From assembly GCA_964534845.1 (NCBI GenBank), contig CAZHPV010000090.1, positions 1-7,067 on the forward strand: 7,067 bases of DNA. Direction: 5' to 3'. Each line of letters starts with the position of its first letter. Position 1 is the stretch's first letter. Source of the DNA: CALCKU01 sp964534845 (GTDB taxonomy: Bacteria > Pseudomonadota > Alphaproteobacteria > Caulobacterales > Maricaulaceae). Below the pieces are notes generated by a model. That model did no database searches. It was given only the letters and a program-made list of their open reading frames with translations, and was not told the DNA's origin. Below, one piece after another: positions 1 to 5,220 of this stretch. A program made the position numbers and the translations under genes.

Positions 1-14
1 TCATGTAATTTAAT

Positions 15-20
15 GTGAGG
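15..20 (+). promoter_or_regulatory. Ribosome binding site of the monooxygenase gene
   Basis: GTGAGG lies 7 bases before the ATG at 28, a normal Shine-Dalgarno position, and supports that start. Any promoter for this gene lies upstream of the window or in an upstream gene, because only 27 bases are visible here. Confidence 0.6.
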
Positions 21-27
21 ATATATC

Positions 28-1203
28 ATGGGTGTTGCTGCGATTAAACCTGTTGTAGAACGGGCCAAAAAAGACTCTCCAATTAATGAAGCGGCTCTAC
101 AGGAGTTGCTCATAGACATTAAAAATCGGCGTGCGGAGTTTAAAAAACAACGGCATATCTCTCAGGATGTAATAGAAAAACTCCAAGAGATCGGCCTTTA
201 TGGAGCCTTTGTTCCAGAGGTACTAGGGGGAACGCCCATCTCGCCAACAGAGTTTATGAAAATTATTGAACGTATCTCAATAGCGGATGGATCGACGGGC
301 TGGGTGGCAAGCTTTGCGTTTTCGACCAAATATCTTTGCTCACTCCCTGAAGCCTCCCTCAAGTCAATATTTGAAGGCAATCCAGGTTTGGTTTTTGCGG
401 GTGCAACTTTTCCGATCCAGCCTGCCAAAAAGGTGGACGGCGGCATTATTGTAAAGGGTCGTTGGCCCTTTGGTAGCGGATGCATGGGGTCTTCTCTTGT
501 CGCGGTTGGTGTGTCCGTGCCGGGCAATGGTGATGAAGTCTTCAAGCAGATGGCTGTTATACCGCGCGATCAGATTACAATTGACGAGACATGGGATACT
601 TTTGGAATGTCAGCGACGGGTAGCCATACGATGGTTGTTGATGATGTGTTTGTGCCTGATGACATGATATTATTGCGCGATGCACCGACGTCTATTGAAG
701 CGCCCGAATATTTATATCCGACCGTTACACTTGCTGCTCAAGTTTTAGCAGTGTGCGGATTAGGAACGGCGCGTGCAGCGATTGACCATATTGTTGAGAT
801 TGGGTCAAAATCCAAGTCTATTACGGGCGCGCCGACATTGGGCGACCGTGTTAATGTACAGATTCATATTGCAGAATGTGAGGCAAAGTTACAATCTGCT
901 CGGAGTTGGTTTTATGCCACGACAGATGAGGCTTGGGATTCAATTAATGAAACTGGCACTATAACGCGCGAGCAAAACGTTGCTCTACGTTTATCTGCGA
1001 GTCATGCCGCGCGCACGGGGGCAGAGGTTGCGAGAATGTGTTTTGAGATGGTTGGAACTATGGGCATTTTCAATACAAACCCACTTAATCAATATTTAAC
1101 GGATTCAATGGTGACAGCGCAGCATGCCTTCCTCACTGAAGGCTCATTCATGAATGCAGGCAAGGTTATGTTTGGAAAGCCTTATATCCCTGGATTTTGT
1201 TAA
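28..1203 (+). CDS. Flavin-dependent monooxygenase, oxygenase component (acyl-CoA dehydrogenase fold, HsaA/HpaH-C2-like)
   Basis: This 391-residue protein looks like the oxygenase half of a two-component flavin monooxygenase (group D), which uses reduced flavin supplied by a separate reductase to hydroxylate a substrate, often a phenol, in the cytoplasm. Seen: an N-terminal helical region (about 20-110) with GLYGAFVPEVLGG at 56-68; the middle beta-domain signature GRWPFGSGC at 144-152, typical of this family rather than of true acyl-CoA dehydrogenases; WDTFGMSATGS at 189-199 followed by VVDDVFVP at 203-210; and a C-terminal helical domain of the Acyl-CoA_dh_2 type with a histidine (H366, in TAQHAF). 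By family analogy S150 and H366 may sit at the flavin/substrate site. The usual Arg-Asp pair before that histidine reads L-T-D here, so the arginine is missing. I see no acyl-CoA dehydrogenase catalytic glutamate. The next gene encodes a flavin reductase, which strongly supports the pairing. The substrate is unknown; an HsaA-like steroid, hydroxyphenylacetate-like or other phenolic substrate are all possible. Confidence 0.85.
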   Translation: MGVAAIKPVVERAKKDSPINEAALQELLIDIKNRRAEFKKQRHISQDVIEKLQEIGLYGAFVPEVLGGTPISPTEFMKIIERISIADGSTGWVASFAFSTKYLCSLPEASLKSIFEGNPGLVFAGATFPIQPAKKVDGGIIVKGRWPFGSGCMGSSLVAVGVSVPGNGDEVFKQMAVIPRDQITIDETWDTFGMSATGSHTMVVDDVFVPDDMILLRDAPTSIEAPEYLYPTVTLAAQVLAVCGLGTARAAIDHIVEIGSKSKSITGAPTLGDRVNVQIHIAECEAKLQSARSWFYATTDEAWDSINETGTITREQNVALRLSASHAARTGAEVARMCFEMVGTMGIFNTNPLNQYLTDSMVTAQHAFLTEGSFMNAGKVMFGKPYIPGFC

Positions 1204-1238
1204 ACTCTTCGCGTTCCGTTCAATTTATCTAAATCTAT

Positions 1239-1242
1239 GAGG
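1239..1242 (+). promoter_or_regulatory. Ribosome binding site of the reductase-LysR fusion gene
   Basis: GAGG sits 5 bases before the ATG at 1248, inside the 44-base gap after the monooxygenase stop codon. No terminator-like hairpin is seen in this gap, so co-transcription of the two genes is likely. Confidence 0.5.
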
Positions 1243-1247
1243 TCGGA

Positions 1248-2417
1248 ATGACGGCGATTGACGAAGAGTTAAAGACCAAATTTTTTCAAGGCATGAGTTT
1301 CGCAGCCGCGACTGTGAATGTCATCACCTCTGATGGGCCAGCAGGACGCGTTGGTCTTACAGTGTCTGCCATGTCGTCGGTTTCGGCAGATACGCCGCGG
1401 CCGACATTGCTTGTATGCATTAATGAGAATAGTGCTGCTGCGGCAAGTGTGCTTGAAAACGGGGTCTTTTGCGTAAATGTTTTGCACGATCACCAATCGT
1501 ATATTTCTGATGTGTTCGCGGGGCGTTATAAAGATACCGTAGAAGATAAGTTTACATGTTCCGAATGGATCACAGGTAAGACGGGCGCACCTCGGGTTGC
1601 TGATGGTCTTGTTGCTTTTGATTGTGAGATAAAATCGACGGTTAAAGTTGGAACGCATCACGTTATCTTTGGAGAAGCCGCCGAGATAACTGTAGCTGAG
1701 AGAGGCTCTGCGCTTATTTACGCTAACCGCTCTTACGGCGCATCACAGCCAATCATAGTGCCAAAGTCCACTCGGTTTGGGGTCGTCGATTCTAGCGGTT
1801 CACTTTCCGTAGGGTGTTTTCACACATTCGCTCCTTTTTTCATTCCTGAGCTTGTCGGTGAATTAGCGCGTGCGGGTGATGGCTTGTCAGTTAACTTAAT
1901 TGAAGGGGATCACCGGCGGGTGAAAGAATCCCTTCTCTCAGGCGAATCTGAGATTGGCCTTCTTTATGATTTTGACCTCCCTGATACCTTGGAGACCACT
2001 TTAGTGTCCAAGCTAACGCCCTATGTACTTTTGTCCGAGGACAGTCCTTTGGCAAAAAAAGAAGCCATTGAAGATAAGGACCTAGATGGTCAACCTATGA
2101 TATCTATTGCTGAAGATCTTAGCCGCGATCAGTTAGAGGGCGAATTGAGGGCTCGAGGTGTTGATCCAAAGGTCATATTCCGAGCGGCCTCTTTCGAAAT
2201 GATGCGCGGTATGGTGGGGCAGGGGTTAGGTTTTGCTTTGGCTATGACCAAAAGCGGCGTCCAGCAAAGCTATGGTGGTAAAAGATTAATTGCTAAGCCT
2301 TTGGCGGTCCCTCTGCCAAGCCATTCTATTGTTTTAGCGAAACGGCGTTCTGAAACATTATCGCCAGCGGCTGCAAGTATCTATGAAAATGCCTATGGGG
2401 CTTCTGCTTGGTATTAA
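1248..2417 (+). CDS. Flavin reductase (HpaC/RutF-like) fused to a LysR-type effector-binding domain
   Basis: This 389-residue protein has two clear parts. Residues about 10-165 form a flavin reductase domain of the split-barrel FMN-binding type: AATVNVITSDG (20-30), the flavin-contact stretch GLTVSAMSSVS (36-46), RPTLLVCIN (51-59), VLENGVFCVNVL (68-79), and GTHHVIFGE (135-143) where many relatives have the Gly-Asp-His motif linked to NADH binding. Such stand-alone enzymes are usually 160-190 residues. Residues about 184-389 read as a LysR substrate-binding (periplasmic-binding type 2) domain: GSLSVGCFHTFAPFFIPELV (184-203), SGESEIGLLYDF (231-242), a second-lobe stretch near 257-290, and FEMMRGMVGQGLGFAL (316-331). 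No helix-turn-helix occurs between the parts, and no signal peptide or membrane segment is present, so this is a cytoplasmic enzyme with an attached sensor, not a transcription factor. It most likely supplies reduced FMN/FAD to the upstream monooxygenase. By analogy to the Acinetobacter hydroxyphenylacetate hydroxylase reductase, whose C-terminal MarR-like domain confers substrate control, the LysR part may bind the pathway substrate and switch the reductase. That last point is inference. Confidence 0.85.
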   Translation: MTAIDEELKTKFFQGMSFAAATVNVITSDGPAGRVGLTVSAMSSVSADTPRPTLLVCINENSAAAASVLENGVFCVNVLHDHQSYISDVFAGRYKDTVEDKFTCSEWITGKTGAPRVADGLVAFDCEIKSTVKVGTHHVIFGEAAEITVAERGSALIYANRSYGASQPIIVPKSTRFGVVDSSGSLSVGCFHTFAPFFIPELVGELARAGDGLSVNLIEGDHRRVKESLLSGESEIGLLYDFDLPDTLETTLVSKLTPYVLLSEDSPLAKKEAIEDKDLDGQPMISIAEDLSRDQLEGELRARGVDPKVIFRAASFEMMRGMVGQGLGFALAMTKSGVQQSYGGKRLIAKPLAVPLPSHSIVLAKRRSETLSPAAASIYENAYGASAWY

Positions 2418-2442
2418 CAGTTTGAAGAAACAGAAATTACAT

Positions 2443-2473
2443 TTGACATACATGATCATTCACGCAAAATTAT
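2443..2473 (+). promoter_or_regulatory. Candidate sigma70 promoter for the aldehyde dehydrogenase gene
   Basis: A perfect -35 consensus TTGACA lies at 2443-2448. Possible -10 elements are AATTAT at 2468-2473 (4 of 6 to TATAAT, 19-base spacer) or AAAATT at 2466-2471 (3 of 6, 17-base spacer). The palindrome ATGATCAT at 2452-2459 falls in the spacer, where a regulator could act. Transcription would begin near 2480 and give a leader of roughly 65 bases. The -10 is weak, so the call is tentative. Confidence 0.35.
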
Positions 2474-2496
2474 CTATTTAAGACATCATCTAAGGG

Positions 2497-2520
2497 AGCT
2501 TTTGGCGCCCCCAAGCAGCT
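2497..2520 (+). other. Hairpin in the aldehyde dehydrogenase leader
   Basis: AGCTTTTGG (2497-2505) can pair with CCAAG plus AGCT (2511-2520), giving about 9 base pairs (one of them U-G) with a single bulged C at 2516 and the 5-base loop CGCCC. No T-tract follows, so this is not an intrinsic terminator. It ends 15 bases before the Shine-Dalgarno and leaves it exposed. It could affect message stability or be a protein site. Confidence 0.35.
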
Positions 2521-2535
2521 TGACCAAAATACCTA

Positions 2536-2541
2536 AAGGAG
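2536..2541 (+). promoter_or_regulatory. Ribosome binding site that bears on the aldehyde dehydrogenase start
   Basis: A strong AAGGAG is followed by two adjacent in-frame ATG codons. The first (2546) is only 4 bases away and the second (2549) is 7 bases away. The second has the better spacing, so the mature start may be one residue shorter than the longest frame. Confidence 0.7.
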
Positions 2542-2545
2542 AAAA

Positions 2546-3955
2546 ATGATGGAATATCAAATGATTATAGGAGGTGAGGCCATCACATCCAGTAACTTCT
2601 TTGAGGTTAATGATCCTGCAACGGGGGAATTAGTTGGTAAGTGTCCTATAGCGGATAAAAGCGATCTCGATGCAGCCGTTGATGCGGCGCGTGCTGCTTT
2701 TCCGGCTTGGAGTGGTTTGGCGGATGAAGAGCGCCAAGGTCTCTGTCATGCTATTGGCCAAGTGATTGAAGATAATGCGGAAGAAATTGCCAAGCTGTTG
2801 ACACGTGAGCACGGTAAACCCTTGAATGGGATTGGTTCAAGATTTGAGATGCAAGGTTGCACGGGTTGGTCTCATTACACAGCAGAACTCAAACTCCCTG
2901 TTGAGGTCTTACAAGATAATGAACAAGGGCGGATTGAAATGCACCGCAAGCCGATTGGTGTTGTCGGCTCTATATTGCCTTGGAACTGGCCGTTACTTAT
3001 CGCGATTTGGCATATTTTACCCGCACTAAGAGCCGGTAATACGGTTGTGATGAAGCCGTCATCCTACACCTCTCTCTCGACATTAAAAATGGTTGAAGTC
3101 ATCAATACGGTACTTCCCAAAGGTGTGTTAAATATTGTGACGGGAAAAGGGGGTCTGGGTGGATGGATGAGCGAACATCCCGGCATTGATAAAATTTCCT
3201 TCACCGGCTCGACACCAACAGGTCAAAAAATTATGGGCGCGGCCGCGCAAACGCTAAAACGCCTGACCTTGGAACTTGGCGGAAATGATGCCGGAATTGT
3301 ATTGCCTGATGCCAAACCTGCGGAAATTGCAGAAGGACTTTTCTGGGGCGCCTTTATCAATAATGGCCAAACCTGCGCAGCGTTAAAAAGATTATATGTG
3401 CATGACAGTATCTATGATGAAGTCTGTGAGGAGCTCACAAAGTTCACGAAAAATATACCCGTAGGTAACGGTCTTGATGAGAATAATATTATCGGGCCTG
3501 TACAAAATGAAATGCAGTATAACATCGTGCGCCGCCTTGTTGATGATGCCGTTGAATCAGGCGCGCGGGTGCTTGTCGGGGCAGATCCAGTTGAAGGCCC
3601 CGGATATTTCTATCCTCTTACACTTCTAGCGGACGTGACAGATGATATGGATGTGTGCCGGGAAGAGCAATTTGGCCCCGTTCTGCCAATCCTACGCTAC
3701 TCTGATGTGGAAGACGCTCTAAAACGTGCAAATGATTCAGACGTTGGTTTGGGCGGGTCAGTTTGGTCCAATGACAAAGCCCAGGCTGCTGCGCTTGCTA
3801 GTCGTATGGAGTGCGGTAGTGTCTGGATTAACTCGCACGGAATGATCCAACCTGATGTGCCTTTTGGCGGCGTCAAAAACTCCGGTTTGGGCGTGATGTT
3901 CGGTATTGAAGGGCTTAAAGAGTTGACGACAGTCCAGTCCATTTATGGCCTGTAA
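2546..3955 (+). CDS. NAD(P)-dependent aldehyde dehydrogenase
   Basis: This 469-residue protein is a full-length cytoplasmic aldehyde dehydrogenase, oxidising an aldehyde to a carboxylic acid with NAD(P)+. All expected elements are present in order: the PWNW cofactor/active-site motif at 145-148 with N147, cofactor lysine K170 in VVMKPS, the Rossmann-fold GSTPTG at 221-226, the general base E243 in LELGG (242-246), the catalytic nucleophile C277 in GQTCAA, and the EEQFGP motif at 373-378 contributing E374 and F376 to cofactor binding. The stretches LGGNDAGIVLPDA and NNGQTCAALKRLYVH resemble the AldA-type subgroup (the one named after a Streptomyces aureofaciens AldA), recalled from memory rather than searched. 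The length is usual and no key residue is missing. Its place after an oxygenase and reductase suggests it oxidises an aldehyde intermediate of the same pathway, but family membership alone does not give the substrate. The second ATG at 2549 may be the true start. Confidence 0.92.
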   Translation: MMEYQMIIGGEAITSSNFFEVNDPATGELVGKCPIADKSDLDAAVDAARAAFPAWSGLADEERQGLCHAIGQVIEDNAEEIAKLLTREHGKPLNGIGSRFEMQGCTGWSHYTAELKLPVEVLQDNEQGRIEMHRKPIGVVGSILPWNWPLLIAIWHILPALRAGNTVVMKPSSYTSLSTLKMVEVINTVLPKGVLNIVTGKGGLGGWMSEHPGIDKISFTGSTPTGQKIMGAAAQTLKRLTLELGGNDAGIVLPDAKPAEIAEGLFWGAFINNGQTCAALKRLYVHDSIYDEVCEELTKFTKNIPVGNGLDENNIIGPVQNEMQYNIVRRLVDDAVESGARVLVGADPVEGPGYFYPLTLLADVTDDMDVCREEQFGPVLPILRYSDVEDALKRANDSDVGLGGSVWSNDKAQAAALASRMECGSVWINSHGMIQPDVPFGGVKNSGLGVMFGIEGLKELTTVQSIYGL

Positions 3956-3988
3956 TGGCTCTACTGTATCAATCCCAAAAGATAGTAC
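3956..3988. other. Convergent gap between aldehyde dehydrogenase and AraC regulator
   Basis: Only 33 bases separate the two stop codons. A 4-base-pair inverted repeat (ATAG at 3982-3985 and CTAT at 3993-3996) is too weak to call a terminator, so termination of the two convergent transcripts is not explained by a visible hairpin. Confidence 0.4.
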
Positions 3989-5029
3989 CTAGCTATATTG
4001 ATGTTTTCTACTCATTCTAAACTTTGTGGGCGTTTGTCCTGTCTCTTTGAGAAAGACACGCGAAAAGCTCGCTGTTTCCGAATATCCAGTTTTCTGTGAA
4101 ATTTGTAAAATGCTCATATCCGTTTCGGATAAAAACCGTTTTGCCATGGCGACCCGTTTCTTTAGCAATAATTGCCGAAAAGATGTGTCTTCACTTTTTA
4201 GACGACGCCGAATTGTCGGTTCACTAAACCCTAATCGCGCGGCGACATAGGCAATATTTGCCTGATCATGTTCAATACAATGGGGCAGGAGTTGATTGAT
4301 ATTGGCAGCCATTGATGTTGGCGTAAAGGCGTCAAGTTCTAAGAGTTGCAGATAATGCTCAAGAAGTGGGATTAGGTTCTTGTCAAACTTAGCTGACCCC
4401 TTTTTCATGTCTTCAGAGCGTAAGACAATTGCATTCATTTCCTGTTCGAAAAAAACAGGGCAGCCGAAAAACACTTCGTAAATGTTGCCGGTCACAGGCC
4501 TAGCGTGTTCGAAATATATTTCTTTTGGGCTGAAATTTGTACCAATATATCTTTGCAAGAGGTTGTTTATATGCCCTATTGAAAATTCAACATCTTGTCG
4601 TCGGGGGCCAATATTGTCGTCAGTGATTACATATTTCAAAATAGAAGAGGTTTCATAATTTGTGAATTCTAATTGCGTTACTTGTTGAATGCTGGATACG
4701 CTATTTGAATAGTATTCGATGGCTGACTTTAAATCTGGTGAAGATAAAAAAATAAACCCAACAGCCCCGACAAGTTCAGGCCCCATCTGATTTGAAATGT
4801 TTAGCCCTAACGTTTTTACATTTGTGATGACTGATAATTTTTCAAATAGTCTCATGTAACTATTGAGTGGGATTTCCGCGCCGTAATCATAAAGACTTTT
4901 AGTCGTCAAACCTTCGGTCAATAAGAGATTGTCTTGTTGATTTGGTGTGATGTTGGCATGATTCAAAATTGAGTGAAGAATGCGCGCTCGAATGGTCGGG
5001 CGATAATGATCTTGTTGGGGTGTGTTCAT
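3989..5029 (-). CDS. AraC-family transcriptional regulator with Arabinose_bd-type N-terminal domain
   Basis: This 346-residue protein has the layout of the AraC subfamily with an N-terminal Arabinose_bd-like effector domain (about 25-210) and a C-terminal double helix-turn-helix DNA-binding domain (about 240-340). N-terminal hallmarks are FEHARPVTG (173-181) and YEVFFGCPVFFEQEMNAIVL (184-203), the usual 'H..P...Y...FG.PV.F....N.L' pattern. The first DNA-recognition motif spans about 257-279 (NIAYVAARLGFSEPTIRRRL) and the second about 305-332 (MSILQISQKTGYSETASFSR, then LKETGQTP). The length is normal for the family. The ATG at 5029 is the first possible start, since an in-frame stop lies 18 bases upstream with no start codon between; no clear Shine-Dalgarno is visible, so translation may be weak. 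It is divergent from the TonB-dependent receptor, which is the likeliest direct target; control of the oxygenase and aldehyde dehydrogenase genes is inference. The effector is unknown. Confidence 0.9.
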   Translation of the reverse strand: MNTPQQDHYRPTIRARILHSILNHANITPNQQDNLLLTEGLTTKSLYDYGAEIPLNSYMRLFEKLSVITNVKTLGLNISNQMGPELVGAVGFIFLSSPDLKSAIEYYSNSVSSIQQVTQLEFTNYETSSILKYVITDDNIGPRRQDVEFSIGHINNLLQRYIGTNFSPKEIYFEHARPVTGNIYEVFFGCPVFFEQEMNAIVLRSEDMKKGSAKFDKNLIPLLEHYLQLLELDAFTPTSMAANINQLLPHCIEHDQANIAYVAARLGFSEPTIRRRLKSEDTSFRQLLLKKRVAMAKRFLSETDMSILQISQKTGYSETASFSRVFLKETGQTPTKFRMSRKHQYS

Positions 5030-5077
5030 AATGCAACAAAAATAAACTTAATGACCAAAAAGCCTAAAATAGAAAAA

Positions 5078-5106
5078 AGTATCAAATATTTGGTTAAATA
5101 TATCAA
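5078..5106 (-). promoter_or_regulatory. Candidate sigma70 promoter for the AraC gene
   Basis: Read on the minus strand, TTGATA (5106-5101, 5 of 6 to the -35 consensus) is followed by a 17-base spacer and GATACT (5083-5078, 4 of 6 to the -10 consensus). Transcription would start near 5071 and give a leader of about 40 bases. The spacer overlaps the palindrome CAAATATTTG (5083-5092) and the inverted pair ATATTT-GGTT-AAATAT (5086-5101), a sensible place for repression or autoregulation. Confidence 0.5.
5083..5101. repeat. Overlapping palindromes in the AraC promoter spacer
   Basis: CAAATATTTG at 5083-5092 is a perfect 10-base palindrome. It overlaps a second inverted repeat, ATATTT (5086-5091) and AAATAT (5096-5101) separated by GGTT. 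The surroundings are AT-rich, so some symmetry is expected by chance, but its placement between the -35 and -10 of the candidate AraC promoter makes an operator plausible. Confidence 0.35.
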
Positions 5107-5142
5107 TACAAAATATGAAATTAGTTGATTATTCTGGATATC

Positions 5143-5190
5143 ATGACGTTTGATGACGCATGGATGACCGAACTCAGTGCAACTCGGTAT
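5143..5190. repeat. Helically phased direct repeats upstream of the receptor gene (candidate AraC operator)
   Basis: ATGACG occurs at 5143-5148 and again at 5153-5158, then ATGACC at 5164-5169, with start-to-start steps of 10 and 11 bases. It is followed directly by AACTCAGT at 5171-5178 and AACTCGGT at 5181-5188, again 10 bases apart and matching at 7 of 8 positions. Direct repeats on one DNA face suit AraC-family proteins, whose two recognition helices contact successive major grooves. Binding by the adjacent regulator is inferred. Confidence 0.45.
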
Positions 5191-5193
5191 GTT
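5164..5193 (+). promoter_or_regulatory. Candidate promoter for the TonB-dependent receptor gene
   Basis: ATGACC at 5164-5169 matches the -35 consensus at 4 of 6 positions, and TATGTT at 5188-5193 matches the -10 at 4 of 6, with an 18-base spacer. Transcription would start near 5200 with a leader of about 20 bases. The poor consensus and the repeats overlapping and preceding the -35 fit an activator-dependent promoter. An alternative -10 is TATAAA at 5199-5204, but it has no -35 and would leave almost no leader. Confidence 0.35.
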
Positions 5194-5210
5194 TTAATTA
5201 TAAATTAAAA
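5192..5210. repeat. Perfect AT-rich inverted repeat just before the receptor ribosome binding site
   Basis: TTTTAATT (5192-5199) and AATTAAAA (5203-5210) are perfect 8-base complements around the centre ATA. The right arm abuts the GGGG of the Shine-Dalgarno (5211-5214). It could be an operator over the transcription start or, in RNA, a weak AT-only hairpin next to the ribosome binding site. Confidence 0.4.
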
Positions 5211-5215
5211 GGGGA
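5207..5215 (+). promoter_or_regulatory. Ribosome binding site of the TonB-dependent receptor gene
   Basis: AAAAGGGGA ends 5 bases before the ATG at 5221. Together with the signal peptide that begins at that ATG, it fixes the start. Confidence 0.65.
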
Positions 5216-5220
5216 ATTCT

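Larger units (their letters stand above)
2418..2545 (+). other. Intergenic spacer between reductase fusion and aldehyde dehydrogenase
   Basis: This 128-base non-coding gap holds a candidate promoter (from 2443), an 8-base palindrome ATGATCAT at 2452-2459, a hairpin at 2497-2520 and a Shine-Dalgarno at 2536-2541. No rho-independent terminator with a T-tract is seen after the fusion gene, so read-through into the aldehyde dehydrogenase remains possible. Confidence 0.6.
5030..5220. other. Divergent regulatory region between AraC gene and receptor gene
   Basis: This 191-base AT-rich non-coding stretch holds outward promoters for both genes, a phased set of direct repeats (5143-5190), AT-rich inverted repeats at 5083-5101 and 5192-5210, and the receptor's ribosome binding site. 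The density of repeat structure suggests it contains the operator for the neighbouring AraC protein. Confidence 0.6.

Noticed and set aside
1..27. Possible tail of an upstream gene (ATGTAA at 3-8)
   Set aside because: Too short to judge any reading frame or protein similarity; the stop codon could be chance in AT-rich sequence.
198..545. Antisense open frame of 115 codons inside the monooxygenase gene
   Set aside because: It overlaps a well-supported enzyme gene on the other strand, has no recognisable domain and no ribosome binding site, so it is a shadow frame. The same holds for the antisense frames at 1269-1661, 3697-3942, 6377-6559 and 6700-6903.
28..1203. Naming the oxygenase hsaA or hpaA/hpaB
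   Set aside because: Only family-level motifs match; active-site differences and the absence of other pathway genes do not justify a specific symbol.
1248..1263. ATGACG and TTGACG spaced 10 bases apart at the start of the reductase fusion gene, resembling the repeats at 5143-5169
   Set aside because: The first copy is the start codon plus the second codon and both are coding sequence, so a regulatory reading is not supported.
1740..1800. Fusion caused by a sequencing error joining two genes
   Set aside because: The frame is continuous with coherent protein sequence through the linker, there is no LysR helix-turn-helix remnant, and no ribosome binding site plus start suggests a separate second gene.
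2497..2520. Riboswitch or intrinsic terminator in the aldehyde dehydrogenase leader
   Set aside because: A single short stem with no T-tract, no known riboswitch core and an exposed Shine-Dalgarno; kept only as a hairpin.
3956..4000. Bidirectional terminator between the convergent genes
   Set aside because: Only a 4-base-pair stem (ATAG/CTAT) without a T-tract can be drawn.
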